From positions 794,441 through 858,440 of the forward strand of contig JAVLRN010000013.1 in assembly GCA_032821775.1 (NCBI GenBank): a DNA stretch of 64,000 nt, given 5' to 3'. Below are positions 54,451-64,000 of this stretch, piece by piece (within the stretch, counting starts at the first letter, position 1; every line of letters begins with the position of its first letter). Both the position numbers and the translations under genes were made by a program. This DNA comes from Sanguinoderma infundibulare. Lineage: Eukaryota; Basidiomycota; Agaricomycetes; Polyporales; Polyporaceae. The notes beneath the pieces were generated by a model. It did not search any database. It was given only the letters and a program-made list of their open reading frames with translations, and was not told where the DNA came from.

Positions 54451-57400
54451 ATGCCACCTCGCGGTAAATCGAAAAAGAATGAGGGGACCGAGGTAAGTCA
54501 ATCAGCTACGTCGATTGTGGCCAATACTAATTATATTGCGGAATGACAGGACGAGGGCAAGGTACAGTATGGACGGCTGTGTGATCGGTGAGGAGGACTA
54601 ACGTTTGTCCAGGTGTCCGGGGTGCGGATGCCGAAGGTGAAGGAGGAGGAGACGGCTCCGCACCCGCAGGAGCAGGCGATCCGGGCGCGGCAGCGCGAAG
54701 AGGAGAAGGCGTTCCTGGGGAAGTGTCAGCTGGACGTGCTGACGGAGCCGGCGGGGGTGTCGTACCACTGGGGCCAGTGGAACCAGCGGGGGGTCGTGCC
54801 GGCGTCGGTCGCGCGGCTGGTGCAGTCGTTCGACACTGAAGGTAAGCACCCGAACACGGCGCCGCTGCTGATGCAGGTGCGTGTCGAGGACCTCGTGGAG
54901 GGGACGTATGCGAAGAAGACGGACGAGGCTGTTCCGTGGGAGGAGCTCCCCGAGCTGCGATTCAAGTCGCGGGCGGATCTTCCGCCGCTGGTGGTTGATT
55001 TTTTCAGCGGGCAGCACCGGGCGAAGGCGATGGCGGCGTGGAAGGCGCGTCTGGAGAAGGAGCAGGAGAAGAAGGCGGAGGGGCTGGCACGGGTGACGAA
55101 CAAGCTGGGGGACGGGGGGTCGAAGAAGCAGATGGAGGAGCTGGAGACGGTTCGGCTTGCGTTGGACGTTGTGGAGGGGAAGATTGCGAGTGCGGGGCAG
55201 TGGTGCGTGCACCTGTTTATCGCGGGTGAGTGGTTGTTCTGGATTTTTGTTGAATATGGTAAAGTGATGATGTGAATGATTCAGAGGAGTGCGGGGAGGC
55301 GCTGTGCCGGCACTTGTCGCAGAACGAGTACCTGCCGAGCCTCCGCGCGACGCTGGAGGAGCAGTTGTTTGGGTACCTTGCTGCGATGGAGGCGAATGTT
55401 GTGGAGTGGAAGAAGACGCATGCTGGGGGCGGGGAGATGACACCGTACGTGGCGAAGTGGAGCAATGCGATTCTGCGGCCTGTGATGACGGCGGCGCAGC
55501 AGAGTGCGTTCCCGCCGTCGTACCTGCTGACGACGCCTGCGCTGTGGGAGATTGTGACGGACTTGGCGACGTTTTCTGCGTACCGGAACGGGCAGATCTT
55601 GACTGTGAAGCTGTTCGACTCTGTGCTGAAGCCGCCGACGCGAGCGCACAACCAGTCGTGTGCGATCGGGGAGGTGAGTTTGTATATTGATGAATTGAGC
55701 TAGTGCGTGGTTGTGTGCTGAAGTTGTGTGTACAGTTCTGGGCGCAGCTTGTGCGGGACGGGATGCGGCGGATGCGGCTGATTGCGAGCCCTGGGGCATT
55801 CGCGGATGTGGACGACGCGGAGGACGAGGAGGGGCAGCTTCTGCGGAACGTTGTGAAGATCTGGGTGGACGACCCGAAGGACGTGGTCGCGGTCCCTGCG
55901 GAGCTAGTGGCGAAGCAGCATCGTGGCAAGACGTGGGAGCAGTTGCCTGAGCGGGACCGGCGGGAGCTGCAGGGAAAGCATGAGAAGGAGATTATGGGGC
56001 GGTACCAGAAGCTGGAGGGGGAGGTGTTTGGAGCAGGGGTGCGGGACATTGTGTGGACGCAGGATGTGCTGAAGAAGATTGACGAGCAGTACGTGCTGCT
56101 GCTTCGGCCGCGGGGTGCGATCAACTATCTGGGGCACCGGGAGAACGCGATCCTGGCGGGTGCGCTGAAGAAGTACAAGAAGGCTGTGGACCGGATCTTG
56201 ATTGCGGACTGGGAGGAGCGGCTTGGTGTGTACCTGCAGATGGAGGACGAGGAGGGGAACGTGACTGGGACGTGGGAGCCTGAGGCTGGGTCGAGCGAGG
56301 AGAAGGATGTGAAGGCGTTGTCTGGTGCGGCGCGGCGGTTGCGGTGGACGCACGAGATGGTTCATGCGGAGAAGGCGTATGACCTGCCGTGGCCGACCGC
56401 GTCGTTCCTGCAGGATCTGCGGCGGATCCTGGAGCAGTACGGGCCGACGATCCAGTGGGTGAGTGTACTTCGTGATTTATTTGTCCCGACGTCTCTGCGC
56501 GGACACACGACCCTTGTGTCTGCGCAGACACACGACCCTTGTGTCTGCGCAGACACACGACCCTTGTGTCTGCGCGGAGACACGACCCTTGTGTCTGCGC
56601 GGAGACACGACCCTTGTGTCTGCGCGGACACACGACCCTTGTGTCTGCGCAGACACACCACATCTGTGTCCGCGCAGACTACAGTCTTGTCCAATGACTT
56701 CATACATCATCGCACTTCACATTCTGTTCCGCTCGCATGTATTCAATACTCACCTCACCCACAGATCGTCCGCACCCTTGACCCCCTCATCGACTCAAAC
56801 ATCCGCTGCCCAGACGAAATAGCCTTCTGGGATTACGGCTCATATGCCGTCCACTTCCTCACACGCGACACCATGTTCCGCGCAAATACCAAGGTCCACA
56901 CAGAGGTACGCTTCGCACTACACTATCTTCCGCACAACTCTCGCTCACATCACATCCAGTTCTTCCGCTGGCTCTTCAACAACATCCCCACCATCGCAGA
57001 GGTCGCAATCCTCCTCGCCGAGTTCACCACCCCCGCTATAGATCGCTTCTACTCCATCGGCTACTCCGCCTGGCTCTCCTCCATCAGCAAGGTCAACCCC
57101 AGAGGCGAAGCGGACAAGACCAAGATGCCGCCCCCAGACATCATCGACAAAAACGACCTCGAGCTCTCCTTCACCCCCGCAGACCTCAAGACCATCTCCA
57201 CCATGACCGAATACATCCGCAACATCATGGGGGCACAGAAGCCGGCCCCAAAGGCCGCGTCATCCGCCTCCGCCCACGACGACGCCCTCTCCCAGTTCGA
57301 CAACGTCTGCAAAATCTTCCCCGGCCTCCCCATCGGCGGCGTCCAGAAAAACCCCGCCCTCCTCTTCATGTTCCGCCACGCCGCTAGCTGGAGGGACGTC

Positions 57401-58304
57401 AAGCCGAGGAGCGCTCCAGACACCTCCCTCACCTACGCTATCCTGTGCTACTACGGATACCAGCACACACTCGCAACCACCGCCCGCATCCTCGACTACA
57501 GCGCAGGCCGCGACCTCCGCCAGTCCCTCGTCGACTTCGCCTCAAACTACTGCAACTCAACCATCGCAGTCGAGGTCTCCGCCGACCGCCCAGGCAAGAC
57601 ACACGCCACCACTGTCTTCAAATGGGCCAACTGGGACAACGACATCCTTGACAAACTCATCCAGGTCGGCGAAAAAAGGAACGCTGGCCGCCCACGCATC
57701 GCCCTCGACAACGCAGTCCTCGAGCTCGAAAGCGTCTCCCGCCGCCAGGACTGCACTCGCCAAATGCATCGCGTCGTCACTGCAGTCCTCGGCGCACCCT
57801 GCGCGCGCAATGGCATAGAACAAAACCTCCCCCGCAGCCTCCCCGCTCCCATCGCAATCAAGCTCGAGGAACTCCTCCAGGCACGTCCCCCTCCCTTTCC
57901 GTCACTCACTCTTCACTCACCTCTCTCCCCCACAGACAATGCACGACAACGGCCAGATGATAGAGGCCCAGCACACAGCTCCCCCCGGCGCCGCCATCGT
58001 CCTCCCCACCCCGGAAAACCAGCGTCCCATCCACATCCCCAAGGTCCCCCGCGCCGACTCCCAACACGCATACCCCTCCCTCAACGAATTCCGCGACGCA
58101 GACCCCAAGAAATACGTCAAATTCCGCGCAATCCGCAAGGCGAACGGCGGCGACCCCAACGACCGCTCCATTCGCCCCCAGGACTACGACTGGAAGAAAT
58201 TCCTCGCCGCGCCCCACCCCAAGTCCCGCAAAACAAAGGACGCCGCCCCATATACCCCATCCGGCAAGCGGCCAGCTCGCCCGGTCAACGACTCTGACTC
58301 CGAA

Positions 58305-58335
<31 letters not shown>

Positions 58336-59275
58336 GCGATGACAATGATGACGACGATGACGTCTCCACCATCAGCTGCTCCGACAAAGACCAGTCGGAC
58401 CACAACGCTCCCGTCGCCCAGGACCACTCCAGCAAGGGCAAAGGCAAAGCCACGACCTCCGCCGCCCCCGCAAACGTCGTCCCCCCCATCCTACACACCA
58501 CCGCCCCTTTGGACCCCAAGTGCGTACCCCCATTTCTCCCCACACCCTCTCAACACTCCACACTTACATCTTTTTACAGCAACACTGCCGCCACTGCCCC
58601 CAATGCCCCCATTCCACCCACCGCTGCCACCCCCGCTCCTCCTCCCCCTTCCACCATCCCCGAGATCCCCGACCCTTCCCCCATCGACGACGCTATCCCC
58701 ACCTCTCCCCACCCTCCTCCACCCACCGAGCCCAGCGACGTCGACATGGTCGACACCTCCGCTCCCATTGCCAGCGACCTCTTGCCGCACATCGAGGGCG
58801 ACGATGTCCCTCCGCCAAAGCCAGGCCCTCCCAAGCCCAGGTCAGTGAACCGCGCTCGTGGCGCAGCGGCCGCGGCTCGCCCCACTGAAGCCACGGGCAC
58901 CGCAACCCGGTCCCACTCGCGCGCCATGCAGGCAATGAACGACACGATGGCCGCCGCAGAAGCCGGTCCCAGCACTGCAGGGGCGGCCACTGCGCCTCCT
59001 GCCGCGGGTTCCTCCAAACCCGCAAAGACTGCCAAAGGCAGTGGTATGTGTACTCCCTTCTGCGCACTCGAGTATTCATACTAATAAGTCTGACAGTGCC
59101 AACTCGGAAGCGCTCCCGGGGGCCGACTGTGAGCGGGGACGCGGGTGGCAGCCCGAGTTCGTCGCCCAAGTCGAAGAAGACGAAGAATGCCGAGGGAGCG
59201 GGCGGCGATTTGAGCAGCGTGCAAGAGGACACGGACGCGGAGCGTGATGCCGGTCTGCCGGGCATCGCGATGTAA
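54451..59275 (+). CDS. Gene 1: large telomere-element protein with ParB-like N-terminal region
   Basis: This is an unrecognised protein of about 1,350 residues in about ten exons. The start is MPPRGKSKKNEGTE, mini-exon DEGK, then VSGVRMPKVKEEETAPHPQE. Residues about 55-190 resemble the ParB/sulfiredoxin fold: WNQRGVVPASVARLVQSFDT, then a variable loop and VVDFFSGQHRAKAMAAW, where GQHRxxA corresponds to the ParB GERRxxA motif (inference). A helical, charged middle follows, including EECGEALCRHLSQNEYLPSL, FWAQLVRDGMRRMRLIASPG and YVLLLRPRGAINYLGH. After a 306 bp intron carrying array 5 come DEIAFWDYGSYAVHFLTRDT, FFRWLFNNIPTIAEVAILLA and AILCYYGYQHTLATTARILD. The last 400 residues are disordered with DSEDEDEDEDEDDGDD, Pro/Ala-rich parts and basic KRSRGPT and KSKKTKN motifs. 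No reverse transcriptase, transposase or helicase motif is seen. Codon endings switch from G to C at the array intron. Confidence 0.75.
56494..56685 (+). repeat. Palindromic minisatellite array 5, inside a gene 1 intron
   Basis: About eight units have spacer CGACCCT on the + strand, the opposite orientation to arrays 1-4. They lie in the intron 56459-56764 (CAGTGG|GTGAGT ... CACCCACAG|ATCGTCCGC). The unit is otherwise the same 18 bp palindrome. No leader is present. The intron is 306 bp, a multiple of three, and free of stops in the host frame. Confidence 0.9.
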
Positions 59276-59879
59276 AGGGCGGAACTTGCGTGGATGCGTG
59301 CGCGGTTATGCGCGACTGCAGGCGAGACGGTCGGCAGTTGTTGCAGAAGTTCTATGTTTGTATTTGTATCCTGTGTCGAAGGTGACCGCGGACAAGGCTG
59401 AAATCGATTGTACTGTGTATATGTGCTGTAGCTCGGAGCATGTGAATGAATGAATGGAAAGGGTTGTCTTTGTGAATGGGAAGAATTGTTTTGGATGGAA
59501 TGCGAGCGTGCGGACGCGCCATATTCGCCGTTGCGATGGTGTGATGTGCGCAGTTAGGCTTAGGCTTGGATGTCGGCCCAATCTGGGAATAGTGGCACAC
59601 AAGGGTAGCGAGGGTGACGTCTGTGGCTAGGTGTGAAGCGGAGGGACGCTAAAACGGTGAGCCCAGGCACGTTGCTGAGATATGAAACAGATGGAGGAAT
59701 ATGAGGGTGGTCTAGAGTTGTTGGTTGGGCCGGGGTGTTGGTGCGCGAGCGACGGTGTGTGGTTTGAGTTGATCCCCCACTTTCGTGCTCTCACCAAACC
59801 TCTCGCTGTTGTGTTGCGCTTGTTCTGTGCGCGTTGCCTGTCTACGCACCTACCCCTCTGTTTGCAATCTGTTCGAGCG
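59276..59879. other. Intergenic region between gene 1 and gene 2
   Basis: About 600 bp, G-rich on the + strand, should hold the gene 1 terminator and gene 2 promoter. A frame at 59682-59906 overlaps the proposed gene 2 start but has no support of its own. Confidence 0.45.
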
Positions 59880-62800
59880 ATGCCGCTGCCGAGGTGCGTG
59901 ATTTGATGTATGTGTTGTTGCGACGGGGTTCCTTATGGAGGGTTAGTGAGGAGCCTGCGGACGAGTTCCGGTACGACGCGCCGAGGGTGGAGGAAGAGGA
60001 GCCAGACGATGGGTTTGAGGAGCGAGATGCGCCGCAACAGGATCGGTTTGACCACGAGCGGGTTGCGATCCCTGCGGTGTTCCAAGATGGCGAGGGGGTG
60101 TCGCAGGACGATGTGCATGCTGCGCTTGCGAAGCTGATGTTGGAGGACCCTGTTTCGCTTGCGCAGTATGAGGCGACGAAGCAGAGATTTGTGTCGCTGC
60201 AATTATTCCGGCGGATGTACGAGAACGAGGAGAGCACGCGGGCGATGCAGCTTGTGCGGTCGAAGGTGCGCCTGGCGATTTCGGGGACGGACATGGTGGA
60301 GACGGATGATCCGCGTGTGGTGTTCGGCGTGAAGGAGGTGCGTGGTATTGTGTTATTGTGGAGATGCTGTTGTGTTGATTGCGTGTGCGTGTGCAGGCGC
60401 GGCTGGACAAGCAGATTGCGGTGCCGCGAGGCGTTGGACTTGATGCCGTGCTGCCAAATGTTGCGGATGCGGTTGTGCGGAACCGGGTGGACTGGACGGT
60501 CGAGCTGAACTTCACACGGCACCACTGGGAGTATCGTGGTGAGCGCAAGGTACTTGGAGCGGACCCTGCTGGTAAGATGGCGTTTGGGGGGAAGACGAAT
60601 GTGAATGAAGAAGTGTGGTGGTTCATTGCGGACCATGGTATCATCGACCAGGACGTTGACGTGCATGGTGTGGAACACTCTGGTGGGACGACGCGGATGG
60701 ACCCCATCGACTTCCGTATCCTCATGGCGATGCTTGCGTCGATGCTCGAACGCATGAACTTCGGCAACATATACCTGTCTGAGCCGTACCCTCCTGTGGA
60801 CGATGACGAGGGTTTCAATGTGTGCACGCCGTTACTGTGAGTGCACTGTTTATTCTATGTTGTGGTTTGTCAATGGTGTCCACGGGATGAGGTCTCTTCA
60901 ACGGCACACCCCTGTGTCCGCGCGGAGACACGACCTGTGTGTCTGCGCAGACACACGACCTGTGTGTCCGCACGGAGACACGACCCTTATGTCCGCGCGG
61001 ACACACCACCCTTGTGTCCGCGCTGACACACGACCCCTGTGTCTGTGCAGACGCACGACCCTTGTGTCTGCGCGGACACACCACCCTTGTGTCTGCGCGG
61101 ACACACGACCCTTGTGTCCGCGCGGACACACCACCCTTGTGTCCGCGCGGACACACCACCCTTGTGTCCGCGCAGACACACGACCCCTGTGTCCGCGCGC
61201 ACACATCACCCTTGTGTCCGCGCGGACACAGCTCCCTTGTGTCCACGTAATTCTTCTCTCTTACTACCGCCCAGGTCTTCTGCGTTGTCATCCGCCGCGC
61301 ACCTTCACTCACATAGCTCTATTCTCCAGCGCCCGCCAACATGTCACATTGTCTCTTCAAGACGCAATGGAGCTCAACACAACCATTCGCGACCAGTACC
61401 GTATGTGGTACAGGCACGCCCCGCCCTCATACAAGCGCGCAATCTGGGAGCAAGGACAACCAATGGCCATCGTCGTCCAGTACGGCCAGGACAGTCGCAT
61501 CTGGGATGCTAACGCCGCTCACACCCCCGCTTTCCACAACTACTGGTACGAACGCTTCGACTTCAGGAAAATCGCCCGCCTCGCCCTCGCTCTCCCAGTC
61601 CACTACACGTCCGTCCCCCCTCTCTCCCCCATCACCCTCTCACTCACTCCCTCCTCACCCCCACAGCGCCATCCTCGTCGACAACTGGCAGGAAATCCCA
61701 AACGCCGACATCCGTGCACGCCATCCACTCATCTACAACTCCCCAAACCCAAAGAAGCGCCGCAAAATCAGAAACCTCCACAACGTCGACCTCTTCAACG
61801 CAGACGGAAAGGAAAACCGCTTCTACGACAAGAACGGCACCTACATCCCCCGCCGCAGGCCTCTCATCCAACAGCACGACCTCCCCCTCCCCAGATTGGG
61901 CTTGCTCCAAGACCTCACCGAGGTCCGCCGCGCCCTCTTCGACCATCCCTTCGCCAGGCACAACAACTCCGACGACGAGTCCTCCTCCAACGACGACAAC
62001 TACCCCTCCAGCGATGACGACGACGATAACGACAATGAAGACGACCCTCGCAACTTCAACCAGCGCAGCAGCGATCGCGACCACAACAGCAGCCCAGAAC
62101 CCCAGGACCCCGACGACAACGACTTCCTCGACCCCGACAACCTCGACCCCGACGCTCCCCACCCAAACGCCTTCCCCACTGCACGCATCATCCACCCCCA
62201 CGAAAACCCCCGCCTCTCCCTCTACCCCCACTTCTTCTCCCCAAGCATGGGCCACTGGCAGGCAGACGACATCCCAAGAGCACTCTACGAACCCCTCCGC
62301 AAGTTCCACGACACAGTCCGCAGAGGCCCCACAGTCCGCCCAACCGTAGAGGCTCAGAACTCTCAGGCCTACAACACCCTCGCCCACAAAACTCGCGACA
62401 CCGCCCGCACCCACATCGCTCAGCAGGGCATGCTCACCGCCGCCGCCGCTGCCTCCTGGACAAAGTCCGCCCCTCATCAGCTAAAGGGTCGCCGCTTCGT
62501 CCGCTTCGTCAACAACAAACTCCCCCACGAATGCCTCGCAATGCAGGTCCAGAACGCAAAGGACCTCTTCCTCCGCCTCGAATGCAACCTCCTTCTCTAT
62601 CCCACCCGCTTCCACCAAGACCATCAGAACGGTCACCGCTTCTACGACGAGTTCATCGTCCCTTGGGTCAAGGCTTGCGCAAACTTAGACATGCGCAGCG
62701 CCTTGCTCCGCACTACAATAATGTTCTCTGAACACGTCCGTATCCTCTCCCCATCTCACTCCCTCTTACTCATCCTCATCTCCCCTCTTTAGATCTTTCC

Positions 62801-63842
62801 CGACATTTACCTCTGGGCAAGCTACCCCATCACATGCTTCGTCACAAACCTCTATCACTACCACATCCATCGCCCTCTCGCCGCAGCTGCCGCAGCACAA
62901 CGCACATCCCGCAACAACAACGACCTCCCCATCATCCCCATAGAGCCCCAGTACATCGACCTCATCGCCCTCTGCGAACGCGCAATCAACTTCTGCCACA
63001 CAGGCGCTGCCCAGGTCCTCCATCGCTCATCAGGCGTCCCCCTCTGGATCACTCAATCCCTCCTCGACGGATATCTCCCCATGTTTTCCTCCGCAGTCTC
63101 CTTCCACTCCCACAGCGGCATCCTCATCCCCAGACTCCCCATCGAACGCTGGCCCCTCAACAAAGCCACAAACCAACCAGCACACGCCGCAGAGCGCGCT
63201 CTGCTCCTCTCCTACGGCCAGCCAGTCGTCTCAGTACGTCCTCTCACTTCCCCCTCCCATCCTTGCCTCCCCTCACTCACCTTCCTCTTCTGTTTAGTCT
63301 TTTCACACATTCTTCCGCCTTCAGCGCGAAATCGTCGCTGCCTCCAAAGACCCTGACTACATCCAGGACCCCACCCGCGCCAAGCTCCGCATCTTCGCCC
63401 ACGTCCTTATGGACGCCTTCATCGCAGACATCAAACGGCTCGTCTCCACCCAGCTCTATGCAAAGAAAGCCTTCCTCGACGATCACGGCACAACCGCTCA
63501 AAAGGAATGGCTCACCGGTTCCGCCGCTCACCTCGATCTTTGGTTGACCGCGACACACCCCCTCGGCTGGGCCAGCAACGACCAGGACGCAATGAAGAAC
63601 CTCATCCGCGCGGTCACCCCCTCTCTCGACGACTACCACAAGGGCTTTCCTCGCGGTGCCCCCAACACCCAGGAAATGTCCCTCGACGTCTTTGTCGACA
63701 AGGTCTACAAGATGGGCCTGTCCACCAACACCTCCACCGTCCGCTCCCCGCTCTGGACTCAGGGCGATTGCCACGCCGTCGCTCACACCATCATTGCCGA
63801 GTCTCTTTACATCCTCGGCACTGAGCGAGCGACCAAGGGTTA
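59880..63842 (+). CDS. Gene 2: large unknown protein whose frame ends in the telomere
   Basis: This is an unrecognised protein of about 1,060 residues. I choose ATG 59880 with a 14 bp first exon (MPLP) spliced by a 53 bp intron to SEEPADEFRYDAPRVEEEEP, because no other Met gives clean junctions. Next come QDDVHAALAKLMLEDPVSLA and VELNFTRHHWEYRGERKVLG. The segment VNEEVWWFIADHGIIDQDVD and FRILMAMLASMLERMNFGNI precede a 493 bp intron (60837-61329) with array 6. The C-rich second half has DAMELNTTIRDQYRMWYRHA, an acidic tract (SDDDDDDNDNEDD), LKGRRFVRFVNNKLPHECLA, IYLWASYPITCFVTNLYHYH and FFRLQREIVAASKDPDYI. It finishes ILGTERATKG with the stop in the first TTAGGG repeats. The natural C-terminus is probably lost. 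It is adjacent to gene 1 in the same orientation. Confidence 0.7.
60908..61245 (+). repeat. Palindromic minisatellite array 6, inside a gene 2 intron
   Basis: About thirteen units have spacers CGACCCT or CCACCCT (CCCT orientation) between palindromes TGTGTCCGCGCGGACACA and the T/A variant. They lie in the intron 60837-61329 (TTACT|GTGAGT ... TTCTCCAG|CGCCCG). The first units use CGACCTG spacers, giving a gradient of variants along the array. Confidence 0.9.
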
Positions 63843-64000
63843 GGGTTAGGGTTAGGGTTAGGGTTAGGGTTAGGGTTAGGGTTAGGGTTAGGGTTAGGGT
63901 TAGGGTTAGGGTTAGGGTTAGGGTTAGGGTTAGGGTTAGGGTTAGGGTTAGGGTTAGGGTTAGGGTTAGGGTTAGGGTTAGGGTTAGGGTTAGGGTTAGG
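63836..64000 (+). repeat. Telomere, (TTAGGG)n
   Basis: About 27 perfect TTAGGG repeats begin as AGGG at 63836 and run to the window end, G-rich strand 5'->3' outward. There are no variant repeats inside the tract, unlike the TCAGGG-containing leaders. Confidence 0.98.

Noticed and set aside
54598..56124. 508-residue minus-strand open frame opposite gene 1
   Set aside because: It is antisense to the G-ending codons of gene 1, giving Arg/Pro/His-rich low-complexity protein. The plus-strand exons with conserved structure in two copies are the real gene.
54451..63842. Telomeric retrotransposon (MoTeR-like) or telomere-linked RecQ helicase
   Set aside because: I looked for the YxDD reverse-transcriptase box and for Walker A/DEAH helicase motifs in genes 1 and 2 and found none.

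Overview
The window is the end of a chromosome from a filamentous basidiomycete, probably an agaricomycete. The evidence is short 50-60 bp introns with GTRNGT donors, GC-rich genes, basidiomycete-type proteins, and a terminal tract of about 27 TTAGGG repeats (63836-64000) in which the + strand runs 5'->3' into the telomere.

Three zones can be read. Zone 1 (1 to about 34.3 kb) is ordinary euchromatin with intact housekeeping genes. These are a partial short-chain dehydrogenase, a small unknown protein, a Con-6 protein, two tandem FAD monooxygenases, a TORC2 HbrB/Bit61 subunit diverging from the mitochondrial t6A enzyme Qri7, a GEN1/Yen1-type resolvase, a membrane-anchored YtcJ-like amidohydrolase, the ERAD ubiquitin ligase Hrd1, Aim41 and a seven-helix membrane protein.

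Zone 2 (about 34.4-44.5 kb) is a gene graveyard. It holds a succinate-semialdehyde dehydrogenase with a frameshifting deletion, an SRPK-like kinase relic without the catalytic Asp, a membrane protein with an apparent frameshift, an RWD-IMPACT (Yih1-like) gene with a nonsense codon, and a BTB gene split by a 1.2 kb fold-back element. That element carries tRNA-like arms and a 7 bp target duplication.

Zone 3 (about 44.5 kb to the telomere) is a mosaic subtelomere. Six arrays of a 25 bp minisatellite occur from 41.6 kb onward. The unit is an 18 bp perfect palindrome plus a 7 bp spacer that is often telomere-like (AGGGTT/AGGGTC). Four arrays follow a shared leader that begins with TCAGGG/TTAGGG-like repeats, and two lie inside introns of two large unrecognised genes. 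Gene 1 (54451-59275) has a ParB-like N-terminal region and also exists as a truncated copy at 45402-46398. Gene 2 (59880-63842) runs straight into the telomere, which supplies its stop codon. Between two arrays sits a displaced block of normal genes: DDI1 with a nonsense codon and a MITE in an intron, SPT3, and a 5'-truncated second copy of the aldehyde dehydrogenase.

Base composition of the coding strand switches from G-ending to C-ending codons across each intronic array. Together these features suggest a telomere-associated element that has repeatedly capped broken ends. Each leader plus array may mark a former chromosome end. The layout is seen in the sequence; the mechanism is inference.
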